Positions 1 to 8,381 of a stretch of DNA of 64,000 nucleotides are shown piece after piece. Source of the DNA: CBDESM01 sp965242485 (GTDB lineage Bacteria; Chloroflexota; Dehalococcoidia; Bin125); the NCBI GenBank assembly GCA_965242485.1, contig CBDESM010000003.1, forward strand, positions 1,240,001 through 1,304,000, written 5' to 3'. The notes under the pieces are model-generated. The model ran no database searches. It worked only from the letters and a program-made list of their open reading frames with translations, and was not told the DNA's origin. The first letter of the stretch is position 1; every line of letters starts with the position of its first letter. Both the position numbers and the translations under genes were made by a program.

Positions 1-392
1 ATCGCTCTCATCCACTCCGGACCTTTGCTCCATTTGGTGCCTGGAATCCGAGTGGGATCACCAGTCGTGGCATCTCCGCCTGAGATCGCGATGGCGATGC
101 CGTCGATTGAGACGACTAAGGGGAGGTTGTTCCGGTTGACCACTGTCCAAATGCCGTCTCCTCGCACAAGCTGTTCGCGGAGCACCCGGACGCCGACGAA
201 CCACATCTCGCTCCCGGCCCGTGTCGGCGCGTCGAATGAGGTGCACTCCCGGGCGGCGGCGACCATCCGGTCAATGGTCTCGTCAATCGCACGACATGGA
301 AGACGGAGACCCTCTAGCCACTCATTGACTTCTTGCTGATCTGTGACATCGGTCGGTGCCCATGCTGCCTGGAGTTGCTGGTTGACGGCCAT
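1..392 (-). CDS. hypothetical protein, C-terminus beyond window
   Basis: A minus-strand reading frame opens with an ATG at 392 and runs off the left edge, giving at least 130 residues. AGAGGA lies just upstream of the ATG and decides the start. The visible part has an acidic, Gln-rich N-terminus (MAVNQQLQAAW) followed by a mixed alpha/beta segment with repeated Val/Ile runs. I recognise no family, membrane segment or catalytic motif. Plus-strand frames here have poor, Arg/Ser-rich composition and look like shadows. Confidence 0.55.
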   Translation of the reverse strand, partial: MAVNQQLQAAWAPTDVTDQQEVNEWLEGLRLPCRAIDETIDRMVAAARECTSFDAPTRAGSEMWFVGVRVLREQLVRGDGIWTVVNRNNLPLVVSIDGIAIAISGGDATTGDPTRIPGTKWSKGPEWMRA

Positions 393-487
393 GATTTCCT
401 CTTTCGCTGCAATGTTTGGGGAAGTCTAGCACGATTCCCGTCAGGGGGATCTGCGCGATCCACAGGTCTGCTTAGCCGCTGTGGCCG

Positions 488-1162
488 CTACCGCAGATAG
501 AAGGCCATGCCCTGCAGTTCCATCACGGGGTCGATCCGGCGGAGGAGGATGCCTTCTGGGACTGTCGTGGTGATGGGGGCATAGCTGAGGATGGCGCGGA
601 CGCCGCCGGTTACTAGGGTTTCGATCACGCTTTGGGCTTCGCGGCCGGGGACGGCGACGATGCCGATGCGGACATCGTTCTCGGCTAGGAACTGCGGCAG
701 CTCCTTGACGTGGCTGATCTCCACGTCCTCGATCTTGCGGCCGACTTGGCGCTTGTCCGAGTCGAAGCCGCGGACGACGCGGAAACCCTGCTCGGGGAAG
801 CCGCCGTAGCGCAGCACCGCGCCGCCGAGCTGGCCGACGCCGACCAGCACCATCACCTGCTCGGGTCCGTCGAGCCCGAGCAGGCCGCGCAGGTGCCGGT
901 GCAGCGCGCGCGCGTCGTAGCCGCGCCCTTGCCGACCCATCCGCCCGAAGTTGGCGAAATCCTTGCGGATCTGCGCCGGCGTCATGTCCAGCCGCCGGCC
1001 CAGCTCCTGCGAGCTCACGAACTCGTGGCCTTCTTCAATGATCAGCCCCAGCTCGCGCGCGTAGAGCGGCAGCCGCCGCACGACGATGTCCGGCACCTCG
1101 CGCGCCGGCGAGGCCCCGTTCGGACTCCGCGTCTCCCCAGCCGACTCGCGTTCCTTCGCCAT
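488..1162 (-). CDS. rex: redox-sensing transcriptional repressor Rex
   Basis: Rex is a homodimeric repressor that senses the NADH/NAD+ ratio and controls fermentation and respiration genes. The 224-residue protein has the family order: a winged helix at about residues 25-90 (SSQELGRRLDMTPAQIRKDF, then a FGRMGRQGRGYD turn) and a Rossmann domain with GVGQLG at 108-113. The ATG at 1162 is chosen because the longer frame runs back into unrelated sequence. A TACCAT box at 1172-1177 sits 9 nt upstream with no clear Shine-Dalgarno, suggesting a near-leaderless message. No Rex operator was searched for. Length matches the family (about 210-230). Confidence 0.93.
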   Translation of the reverse strand: MAKERESAGETRSPNGASPAREVPDIVVRRLPLYARELGLIIEEGHEFVSSQELGRRLDMTPAQIRKDFANFGRMGRQGRGYDARALHRHLRGLLGLDGPEQVMVLVGVGQLGGAVLRYGGFPEQGFRVVRGFDSDKRQVGRKIEDVEISHVKELPQFLAENDVRIGIVAVPGREAQSVIETLVTGGVRAILSYAPITTTVPEGILLRRIDPVMELQGMAFYLR

Positions 1163-1171
1163 CGCGCAATA

Positions 1172-1177
1172 ATGGTA
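1172..1177 (-). promoter_or_regulatory. putative -10 box of rex (TACCAT)
   Basis: TACCAT on the minus strand ends 9 nt before the rex ATG. It fits the TANNNT box seen before many starts in this window. No -35 hexamer is evident. Confidence 0.35.
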
Positions 1178-1235
1178 TGGCCGCTCCGCGCTACGCCCTA
1201 CCGCCCCTTCTCGCCCGCCCGAATCCGCCTCCGGC

Positions 1236-2219
1236 TCAGAGGATCGCGTCAACGGGATGCAGCAGGCCGAAGTCTTCCGCCCGCAGCGCCTCCAGCCGCG
1301 CCTCGTCTTCATCCGAGACCGGCTCCAGCTCGGCTGCCGCGATCGCGTCGGCGACCTCCGAAGCGCGCGCGACGCCCGGCACGACGGTCGATGCGGCCGC
1401 TGGCTGCAAGCCGTAGCGCACGGCCAACCGCGACAGCGTCCGCTCGCCGCCGTCCTCAAGGAAACGAATCCGCTCCGCTCGCTGCCGGTCCAGCACCGGC
1501 AGCGCGTCCTCCGCCATCTCGCGGAACAGCTCGCTGCCCAACGCCCCGCCGGAATGCGCGCGGATAATGATCGCGCCCAGCCCGAGCTCCTCCGCCAGCG
1601 GCAGCAGCTGCCCGTGATCGTGCGCCGTCGCGCCCGCCGGCAGCGGCTTCAGCGCCGACGCGTTCAGCAGGTTGCAGTAGACCTGCACCGTCTCGATCCC
1701 GCCCTCGCGCATCACCCGCCGCACCGACCCGCCCTCGCCCAGCCCCGTGATCCCGATGAACCGCGCCAGCCCCTGCTCGCGCAGCGAACGCAGCGCGTCC
1801 AGCGCCCCGCCCGGGCCGAGCGCGTCCTCGACCGAGATCGCCCCGCGCCATCGGCCGCGCTCGGGCGCGATCGCGTTGTGCAGCTGGATCAGCTCGACCC
1901 GCTCGCGCCGCAGCCGCTCCAGACTCGCCGTCAGCGAGCGCTCCGCCGCGCCCGCGATGTCGTCCAGATCGCCTTCGCCCAGCCGCACCTTGGTCGCGAT
2001 CACGGTGCGGTCCAGCTCTGCGCCGAGCAGATCGCCGATCCGCGATTCCGACAGCCCGTCCAAGTAGCCCGGCGCCGTATCGATGAAGTTCACCCCCTCC
2101 GCAAGCGCCAGCTCAATCGCCGCCCGCGCATCCTCCTCCGACGCGCGCCCCAGCCCGTAGCCGCCCAAGCCGACCTCGGACACCATCAGCCCCGTCCGTC
2201 CCAAGCGCCTGTATCGCAT
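1236..2219 (-). CDS. aldo/keto reductase family oxidoreductase
   Basis: This is a 327-residue NADP(H)-dependent aldo/keto reductase of the TIM-barrel family, with unknown substrate. The full catalytic tetrad is visible: Asp47 and Tyr52 in NFIDTAPGY, Lys77 in VIATK, and His114 in LIQLHN. It starts with the standard N-terminus MRYRRLGRTGLMVSEVGLGG. The ATG at 2219 follows AGGTAGGG on the minus strand; an earlier in-frame start would add a basic tail not typical of the family. It lies upstream of rex on the same strand and diverges from the next gene with only about 23 bp between starts. Confidence 0.9.
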   Translation of the reverse strand: MRYRRLGRTGLMVSEVGLGGYGLGRASEEDARAAIELALAEGVNFIDTAPGYLDGLSESRIGDLLGAELDRTVIATKVRLGEGDLDDIAGAAERSLTASLERLRRERVELIQLHNAIAPERGRWRGAISVEDALGPGGALDALRSLREQGLARFIGITGLGEGGSVRRVMREGGIETVQVYCNLLNASALKPLPAGATAHDHGQLLPLAEELGLGAIIIRAHSGGALGSELFREMAEDALPVLDRQRAERIRFLEDGGERTLSRLAVRYGLQPAAASTVVPGVARASEVADAIAAAELEPVSDEDEARLEALRAEDFGLLHPVDAIL

Positions 2220-2242
2220 CGGTGCCCTACCTTTCCCGCGAC

Positions 2243-3004
2243 ATGATCGCACACGAGTCTCCCATCGATGTCCGCGCCGCGCTGCCCTCGCTGGCCGACC
2301 GGCCCGAGCGCTACCCCGACGCGCGTCCCGAGGGCGAGCGCCGCCCCTTCCTCTACGCCGCCGGCGAGGCCTGGACGCTCGACGAGGACGAGTCCGGCGC
2401 CGCCATCGCCGGCTGGCTGCGCGGGCGTCGCGCCCGCATCGGCATCTCCGACCGCGTCGCCGTGCTCGCCGTCGGCTCCAACGCCTACCCGCGCCAGCTC
2501 GCCGACAAGTTCGAGGGAACCGCCGCCGACGACCAGGGCATCGCCGTCGTCCGCGCCCGCCTCCGCGGACTCGGCGTCGCCTTCTGCCCCGTCCTCGCCC
2601 GCAAGGGCTACGTCCCCGTCACCCTCGCCGAGCGCGACGGCGCGGAGCTCGACACCTGGCTGCAATGGCTCACGCCCGACCAACTGGAGATCATCAGCGC
2701 CAGCGAAGGACCCCGCTACTCGCTCGCTGGCGGCGCGGCCCTCGCCAAGCGCGTCGAACTCCACCAGCGCCTGCCGCTCCCGGAGCGCATCTATGCGTGG
2801 TGGTTCGACTCGGTCCTCGCCGCCGACGGCGAACCGGTCTGGCTCGACGAGGCGGACGACGGCCAGCAGGCGCGCCTGATCGCGGCGGCGGAGCGCCCGT
2901 CGCTCCCGCAGCCCGTCCCCGGCGGCTGGGACGTCGTCGACCGCGGCGCGGAGGAATATTGGCAGCCGCTGCTGGACCGCTCGCGCTATGGACACTCGGC
3001 ATAA
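2243..3004 (+). CDS. hypothetical protein, possibly gamma-glutamylcyclotransferase-like
   Basis: A 253-residue protein of unknown function. The segment VLAVGSNAYPRQL (about residues 74-86) resembles the YGSN loop that opens gamma-glutamylcyclotransferase-like folds, but I cannot identify the family's catalytic Glu, so the link is weak. The ATG at 2243 is preferred; an in-frame GTG at 2222 would lie within 3 bp of the divergent aldo/keto reductase start. No signal peptide or membrane segment is evident. Base composition matches neighbouring core genes. Confidence 0.6.
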   Translation: MIAHESPIDVRAALPSLADRPERYPDARPEGERRPFLYAAGEAWTLDEDESGAAIAGWLRGRRARIGISDRVAVLAVGSNAYPRQLADKFEGTAADDQGIAVVRARLRGLGVAFCPVLARKGYVPVTLAERDGAELDTWLQWLTPDQLEIISASEGPRYSLAGGAALAKRVELHQRLPLPERIYAWWFDSVLAADGEPVWLDEADDGQQARLIAAAERPSLPQPVPGGWDVVDRGAEEYWQPLLDRSRYGHSA

Positions 3005-3011
3005 CGGACGC

Positions 3012-3017
3012 TAGAGT
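3012..3017 (+). promoter_or_regulatory. putative -10 box of gyrA (TAGAGT)
   Basis: TAGAGT preceded by CGC, the context seen before many starts here, would give a 5' leader of about 50 nt for gyrA. Confidence 0.3.
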
Positions 3018-3074
3018 CGGGGGCAGACACGACACCCTCGATTCGACCGAATCGCCAACCGCGAGGCGTGCATT

Positions 3075-5552
3075 TTGGCTGCCGAAACGACCGACCCGAT
3101 CCAGCCCCGCCGCCTCATTGAGGAGATGAGCTCGGCCTACCTCGATTACGCGATGAGCGTCATCGTTTCCCGCGCCCTGCCCGATGCGCGCGACGGCCTG
3201 AAACCGGTCCAGCGCCGCATCCTCTACGCCATGAGCGACCTCGGCATGCGCGCCAACCAGCCCTACCGCAAGAGCGCCCGCATCGTCGGCGAAGTGCTCG
3301 GTAAGTATCACCCCCACTCCGACCAGCCGGTATACGACGCGATGGTCCGCATGGCCCAAGATTTCACCCTGCTGCACCCGCTGATCGACGGACAGGGCAA
3401 CTACGGCTCAATCGATAACGACCCGCCCGCCGCGATGCGTTATACCGAAGCCCGGCTCAGCGCCATCTCCGAAGAGCTGCTCGCCGATCTCGACAAGGAA
3501 ACGGTCAGCTTCACCCCCAATTTCGACGAATCGCTGGACGAGCCGTCGGTGCTTCCCGCCCGCGTGCCCAACCTGCTGATCAACGGCGCGGCCGGCATCG
3601 CCGTCGCCATGGCCTCCAACATCCCGCCGCACAACCTGAGCGAGGTCGGCGCAGCCGTCAAACTCCTGCTGGAGAACCCCGACGCAAGCACCGCCGACCT
3701 GATGACCCGCATCCAAGGCCCCGACTTCCCCAGCGCCGGCCTGCTCTTCGCCGGCGAGGAGCGCGACGGGGTCAAAGAGCTGTACCGCACCGGCCGCGGC
3801 GGCTTCACGCTGCAGGGCGTGCACCACTTGGAAGAAACTTCCTCCGGCAACCGCCAGCAGATCGTGTTCACCGAGCTTCCCTATCAGGCCAACAAAGTCC
3901 GCATCATCGAGCAGATCGCCGCCCAAGTCCGCGACAAGAAAATCGACGGCATCCGCGACCTGCGCGACGAATCCGATCGCAAGGGGCTCCGCCTCGTGAT
4001 CGAACTCGGCCGCGACGGACAGTATCGAAACGTGATCAACCACCTCTGGAAATCAACCGATCTCCAGCTCAGGTACAGCGGCAACTTCGTCGCCCTCGTC
4101 GACGGCCGCCCGCAGACGCTCCCGCTGCGCCGGCTGCTGTTCGAGTTCATCCGCCACCGCCGCGAGATCATCACCAAGCGCTCGGAATTCGAGCTCAAGG
4201 AAGCGCAAGATCGCTTCCACATCGTTGAAGGCCTGCTCAAGGCGATTGAAGACATCGACGCCGTGATCGCGGCCATCCGCAACGCCGAATCCGCCGATGC
4301 CGCCAGCGAGGTCTTGCAAGCCGATCCGTTCGATCTCTCCGAAGCGCAGGCCCGCGCCGTGCTCAACATGCAGCTCCGCCGCCTCGCCTCCCTTGAGCGG
4401 ATCGAACTCCAAGATGAGCACGGCGAACTCAAGGAGCGCATCGAATATCTCGAAGGCCTGCTCGCGGACGAGAAGAAGATCGATGGCGTGATCGTCGAAG
4501 ATATAGACGAGATCACCGAAAATTTCGGCGAGGAGCGCAGAACGAAAATCATCGCCCGCGAAGTCGGCACCGTTGACGAACGCGACCTGATCGCGCATCA
4601 AGCCTCCGTGATCACGCTCACGCGGCAGGGCTACATCAAACGCCAGCCGGTTGACGCGTTCCGCTCCCAGCGCCGCGGCGGCGTCGGCGTCTCCGGCGGC
4701 AAGAACGGCAAGGCCGGCAGCGACCAAGAAGTATTCATGCCCGCCCGCATGATCTCCTGCGACACGCACGATACACTGCTCTTCTTCACCGACCGCGGCC
4801 GCGTCTTCGCGCTGCCCGCCTACGAAGTCGAGTCGCGCAGCCGCGAATGGCGCGGCATGCCCGTCCGCAACCTGATCGAACTGCAGCTCGACGAACAAGT
4901 AACGACGATCATCCCGATCGCGTCGTTCAACGAAGATTTCATCATCCTCGGCACCAGCCGCGGCCAAATTAAGAAAACGCCGCTCGCCCGTTTCGAGCGC
5001 GTGCTCCGCTCCGGCGTCATCGCCTTCAACCTCGATGCCGATGACGAGCTGGTCGAGGCAGCCTGCGCCCGTGCCGATGACGATGTCATCGTCGCCACCA
5101 GCCACGGGCAAGCGCTCCGCTTCGGTATTGCACAGCTGCGCAACGCTTCGCGCACCAGCGGCGGCGTCCGCGCCATCCGCATCCCCGAAGACGAGCGCAT
5201 GATCGGCTTGCAGGTGATCCGCGACGAAAACGCCGTCCTCACCGTCACTCGGGCTGGCTTCGGCAAGCGCACCGACGCCTCCGAATACACTGCCAAGGGC
5301 CGCGGCGGCCTCGGCATGATCGGCCACAAAATTTCCGAAGAAACAGACTCGCTCGTCGGCATGCAGGTCGTCGAAGGCCACGAAGACCTCGTCGTCACTT
5401 CGGTCACCGGCATGATCATCCGCACCACGGTCGGCGAAGTGCGCCAATGCGGCCGCGCGACCAAGGGCGTCAAAGTGATGCGCGTCGACGACGGCGCCGT
5501 CGCCGCCATCGCCGTAGTCGACACCACCCGCGAGTTCGGCCAACGCGACTGA
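3075..5552 (+). CDS. gyrA: DNA gyrase subunit A
   Basis: Breakage-reunion subunit of DNA gyrase (825 residues), acting with GyrB to introduce negative supercoils. The active-site Tyr123 lies in AAMRYTEARL, and the C-terminal beta-propeller follows. A GyrA-box-like motif, QRRGGVG, sits near residue 532; it has Val where the canonical box QRRGG(R/K)G is basic. The start is TTG at 3075, with GAGG 8 nt upstream and no in-frame ATG. In the quinolone pocket the sequence is HPHSDQPVYD, so the E. coli Gly81 and Ser83 positions are Ser82 and Gln84, while the equivalent of Asp87 (Asp88) is kept. gyrB is not in the window. Confidence 0.96.
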   Translation: MAAETTDPIQPRRLIEEMSSAYLDYAMSVIVSRALPDARDGLKPVQRRILYAMSDLGMRANQPYRKSARIVGEVLGKYHPHSDQPVYDAMVRMAQDFTLLHPLIDGQGNYGSIDNDPPAAMRYTEARLSAISEELLADLDKETVSFTPNFDESLDEPSVLPARVPNLLINGAAGIAVAMASNIPPHNLSEVGAAVKLLLENPDASTADLMTRIQGPDFPSAGLLFAGEERDGVKELYRTGRGGFTLQGVHHLEETSSGNRQQIVFTELPYQANKVRIIEQIAAQVRDKKIDGIRDLRDESDRKGLRLVIELGRDGQYRNVINHLWKSTDLQLRYSGNFVALVDGRPQTLPLRRLLFEFIRHRREIITKRSEFELKEAQDRFHIVEGLLKAIEDIDAVIAAIRNAESADAASEVLQADPFDLSEAQARAVLNMQLRRLASLERIELQDEHGELKERIEYLEGLLADEKKIDGVIVEDIDEITENFGEERRTKIIAREVGTVDERDLIAHQASVITLTRQGYIKRQPVDAFRSQRRGGVGVSGGKNGKAGSDQEVFMPARMISCDTHDTLLFFTDRGRVFALPAYEVESRSREWRGMPVRNLIELQLDEQVTTIIPIASFNEDFIILGTSRGQIKKTPLARFERVLRSGVIAFNLDADDELVEAACARADDDVIVATSHGQALRFGIAQLRNASRTSGGVRAIRIPEDERMIGLQVIRDENAVLTVTRAGFGKRTDASEYTAKGRGGLGMIGHKISEETDSLVGMQVVEGHEDLVVTSVTGMIIRTTVGEVRQCGRATKGVKVMRVDDGAVAAIAVVDTTREFGQRD

Positions 5553-5566
5553 GCCCCGCGATCCGC

Positions 5567-5572
5567 TATTCT
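5567..5572 (+). promoter_or_regulatory. putative -10 box (TATTCT)
   Basis: CGCTATTCT lies 20 nt before the first coiled-coil gene, whose own Shine-Dalgarno GGAGG follows. The second copy has CGCTAGCCT in the same position. Confidence 0.4.
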
Positions 5573-5591
5573 GTGCCCCGGAGGCGCGGCC

Positions 5592-5975
5592 ATGCCAGTC
5601 AGCACCCGACCGATCCGAGATGTGCTCGTCGAACGCCAGATCGCTGATGAAGCGGCGGCGTTCGACATCGCCACGGTCATCGGCGAAGTCGTCGAGGAGA
5701 GCCAATCCGAGCTCATGACCAAGTCCGACGGACGGGCCATGATCGCCGAAATGCGCGAGATGTTCGGCAAGCTCGACGCCAAGCTCGATGCCAAGGCCGA
5801 CGCGCTTGAGGCCAAGATCGACGCGCTCGAGGTCAAGGTTGATGCGAAGATCGATGCGCTCGAGGCGAGACTGGAGAGGCGAATCGCCGAGCAGCAGGCG
5901 CGGATTTACCGCTTCATCCTGCTCGTCGGCACCGCGGCCACGACGATCATCTCCATCGTCGCCGCCGTCACCTAG
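5592..5975 (+). CDS. coiled-coil protein with C-terminal membrane anchor, copy 1
   Basis: A 127-residue protein made of a short N-terminal segment, a long heptad-like coiled coil rich in KLDA/KIDALE units (about residues 55-100) and one C-terminal hydrophobic helix (YRFILLVGTAATTIISIVAAV). The architecture recalls DUF1640/CCDC90-like proteins, but I do not claim membership. GGAGG precedes the ATG. It is nearly identical to the next gene except for about 11 extra residues of heptad repeat, so the pair is a recent tandem duplication. Function unknown; probably a membrane-tethered oligomer. Confidence 0.75.
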   Translation: MPVSTRPIRDVLVERQIADEAAAFDIATVIGEVVEESQSELMTKSDGRAMIAEMREMFGKLDAKLDAKADALEAKIDALEVKVDAKIDALEARLERRIAEQQARIYRFILLVGTAATTIISIVAAVT

Positions 5976-5997
5976 TCGCTCCTGCTCCCTCATCCGC

Positions 5998-6003
5998 TAG
6001 CCT
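5998..6003 (+). promoter_or_regulatory. putative -10 box (TAGCCT)
   Basis: CATCCGCTAGCCT lies before the second coiled-coil gene. CATCCGCTAGCAT recurs at 6391-6403, after the second copy, so the promoter-like segment was duplicated too. Confidence 0.4.
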
Positions 6004-6024
6004 GATCTGGCGAGGAGAACGGCC

Positions 6025-6375
6025 ATGCCAGTCAGCACCCGACCGATCCGAGATGTGCTCGTCGAACGCCAGATCGCCGATGAAGCAGCGGCATTCGACA
6101 TCGCCACGGTCATCGGCGAAGTCGTCGAGGAGAGCCAATCCGAGCTCATGACCAAGTCCGACGGACGGGCCATGATCGCCGAAATGCGCGAGATGTTCGG
6201 CAAGCTCGACGCCAAGCTCGATGCGCTCGAGGTCAAGGTTGATGCGAAGCTCGATGCGCTCGAGGCGAGGCTGGAGAGGCGAATCGCCGAGCAGCAGGCG
6301 CGGATTTACCGGTTCATCCTGCTCGTCGGCACCGCGACCACGACGATCATCTCCATCGTCGCCGCCGTCACCTAG
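6025..6375 (+). CDS. coiled-coil protein with C-terminal membrane anchor, copy 2
   Basis: The 116-residue paralogue of the preceding gene. The N-terminal 60 residues and the C-terminal anchor are essentially the same; the coiled coil is shorter by about 11 residues (KADALEAKIDA missing). The ATG follows GAGGAG. Like copy 1 it has its own TANNCT box, so each gene could be transcribed alone. Function unknown. Confidence 0.75.
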   Translation: MPVSTRPIRDVLVERQIADEAAAFDIATVIGEVVEESQSELMTKSDGRAMIAEMREMFGKLDAKLDALEVKVDAKLDALEARLERRIAEQQARIYRFILLVGTATTTIISIVAAVT

Positions 6376-6448
6376 GCGCTCCGGTTCCCGCATCCGCTAG
6401 CATCCGCTACACAGCGGCCGCGCCCTCGCCGGCTGCGGAGGTGATCGC

Positions 6449-7534
6449 ATGCGCTTCGGCATCTTCTACGAAATCTCCGTCCCCCGCCCGTGGGACAACG
6501 ACATCGAGCACGAGGTCTACCACCGCTGCCTCGAACAGGTCCGCGTCGCCGACGAGGTCGGCTTCCACTCCGTCTGGGCCGTCGAGCACCACTTCCTCGA
6601 GGAGTACTCGCACTGCTCCGCGCCCGAGCTCTTCCTCACCGCTGCCGCGATGCAGACCGAGCAGATCCGCGTCGGCCACGGCATCGTCGTCTGCGTCCCG
6701 CAGTTCAACCACCCGATCCGCGCCGCCGAGCGCGCCTCCGTGCTCGACATCCTCTCCAGCGGGCGCCTCGAATTCGGCACCGGCCGCTCCGCCACTTGGA
6801 CCGAGCTCGGCGGCATGGGCGCGGACCCCGACGAGACCAAAGAAACTTGGGACGAATACGTCCGCACCATCCCGCAGATGTGGACCAACGAGCGCTTCGC
6901 CTACGAGGGCCGCGCCTTCTCGATGCCCTCCCGCGCCGTCCTGCCCAAGCCCTACCAGAAGCCGCACCCGCCGATGTGGGTCGCCGTCTCCAGCCCCGGC
7001 ACCGAGATCGACGCCGCCGAACGCGGGCTCGGCTCGCTCGGCCTCACCTTCGGCGGCTTCAGCGAGCAGGAGCGCAAGGTCGAGGAATACCGCCGCCGCA
7101 TCCGCTCCTGCGAGCCCGCCGGCGAGTTCGTCAACGAGCAGGTCGCCACCGTCAACTTCCTCTACTGCCACCCCGACAACGAAACCGGCGTCAAGACGGG
7201 CCGCCGCCTCAGCGAATCCTTCGCCTACCTCGCCGCCCAGCTCCTGCCCGTCCGCGAAGTCCACCCGACCCGCTCCTACCCCAACCCCGGCCTGCTCGCC
7301 GCCACCCGCCAACAGGCCGCCCAAAGCCCCGGCGACGGCGGCTCCGCTCCCGAAGGCGTCTGCATCGGCAGCCCCGAGCGCATCATCGAGCAGCTCAAGC
7401 AGTGGGAATCCTGCGGCGTCGACCAAGTCAACTTCCTGCTCAACTGCCTCGAAACCATCCCCCAGGAGGAAGTCCTCGCCAGCCTCCGCCTCTTCGGCGA
7501 AGAGGTCATGCCCCACTTCCGGAACGGCGCATAG
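6449..7534 (+). CDS. LLM class flavin-dependent oxidoreductase
   Basis: A 361-residue luciferase-like monooxygenase. It should use reduced flavin supplied by a partner reductase to oxidise an organic substrate. The start (MRFGIFYEISVPRPW), the SVWAVEHHFLEE segment and GHGIVVC are typical of the family's TIM barrel. The ATG is set by GGAGG seven bases upstream. The acetoacetate-decarboxylase-like gene follows 60 bp downstream on the same strand, so the two may act on a common small acid or ketone; this is only inferred from position. Confidence 0.87.
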   Translation: MRFGIFYEISVPRPWDNDIEHEVYHRCLEQVRVADEVGFHSVWAVEHHFLEEYSHCSAPELFLTAAAMQTEQIRVGHGIVVCVPQFNHPIRAAERASVLDILSSGRLEFGTGRSATWTELGGMGADPDETKETWDEYVRTIPQMWTNERFAYEGRAFSMPSRAVLPKPYQKPHPPMWVAVSSPGTEIDAAERGLGSLGLTFGGFSEQERKVEEYRRRIRSCEPAGEFVNEQVATVNFLYCHPDNETGVKTGRRLSESFAYLAAQLLPVREVHPTRSYPNPGLLAATRQQAAQSPGDGGSAPEGVCIGSPERIIEQLKQWESCGVDQVNFLLNCLETIPQEEVLASLRLFGEEVMPHFRNGA

Positions 7535-7594
7535 CCGCCCTCCCCGGGACCGCATCGAGACCGCACAGACCGCGGCCAGCGAACGAGCGCGCCA

Positions 7595-8347
7595 ATGCCC
7601 ATCTTCGGAACCGCCGACGCCGACCAGTGGCTCGCCCACGCGGCAGACATGCCGGACCTCGCCACCGACGCCGTCACCCTGCCCGGCGCAAAGACCCTGA
7701 TGGTGATCTACGAGATCGACGACTCCGACATGGAGGGACTCGTCCCGCCCGCGCTGCACCCGACCATCCCGCCCACCATGCACGTGCTCGGCATCTCCGT
7801 CGACGACTCCCCGCTCGGCGCGTTCACCATCGCCATCGTCCGCGTCGGCTGCCGCGCCGCCGTCCGCCCCCGCGGCATCCCCACCCGCGTCGTCTGCGAC
7901 GATGAAACCGCCGCCCGCGTCCTCGCCCGGCGCTGGGGCTTCCCCGCCACCGTCGGCGACGTCGTCATGCGCGAACGCTACGACCGCGTCGAACTCAGCG
8001 TCGACGACGGCGCATCCCTCGCCGCCCAGCTCGTCAACCCGATCCCGATCGGCAACGGCGACCTCCTCTACACCGCCGGCATGCACGTAGCCAACGTCGC
8101 CCACGAAGGCGACCACAAACCATGGCTCGTCCAAGTAGACCCCGAATTCGAAGTCAGCAAAGCCGACCGCGGCCAAGCCCGCATCGACAACTTCAACCCA
8201 ACCTACTGGAACGCCGAATACCTGACCCCGACAAGCCCCATCGTAGCCAGCTACACCACCGCCAACATCACCCTCCCCAAAATCCGCTATATAGCCGACC
8301 CAACAAAACCCGCCTTCCAAGGCACCGTCACCGTAAACAGGGGCTAG
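7595..8347 (+). CDS. acetoacetate decarboxylase-like protein
   Basis: A 250-residue member of the acetoacetate decarboxylase (ADC) fold superfamily. Recognisable parts are the N-terminal VYEIDDSDMEGLVPPALHPT, the central RWGFPATVGDV (residues 113-122) and the C-terminal NITLPKIRYIADP. Classical ADC has the Schiff-base Lys just after the WG(Y/F)P turn; here that stretch reads PATV with no Lys, so simple acetoacetate decarboxylation is doubtful. The gene follows an LLM oxidoreductase. Codons towards the 3' end shift to A-ending forms. Confidence 0.75.
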   Translation: MPIFGTADADQWLAHAADMPDLATDAVTLPGAKTLMVIYEIDDSDMEGLVPPALHPTIPPTMHVLGISVDDSPLGAFTIAIVRVGCRAAVRPRGIPTRVVCDDETAARVLARRWGFPATVGDVVMRERYDRVELSVDDGASLAAQLVNPIPIGNGDLLYTAGMHVANVAHEGDHKPWLVQVDPEFEVSKADRGQARIDNFNPTYWNAEYLTPTSPIVASYTTANITLPKIRYIADPTKPAFQGTVTVNRG

Positions 8348-8381
8348 CTGCGGCTCTTGGGCACGCTGGCAGGAACGCATC

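Noticed and set aside
25..339. Plus-strand frame of 104 codons at the left edge
   Set aside because: Ser/Arg/Thr-rich with no start signal; the minus strand carries a better frame with AGAGGA before its ATG.
4053..5993. Long open frame antisense to gyrA
   Set aside because: Its product is an Asp/Ala/Gly-rich sequence typical of the complement of GC-rich genes, and gyrA on the other strand is certain.
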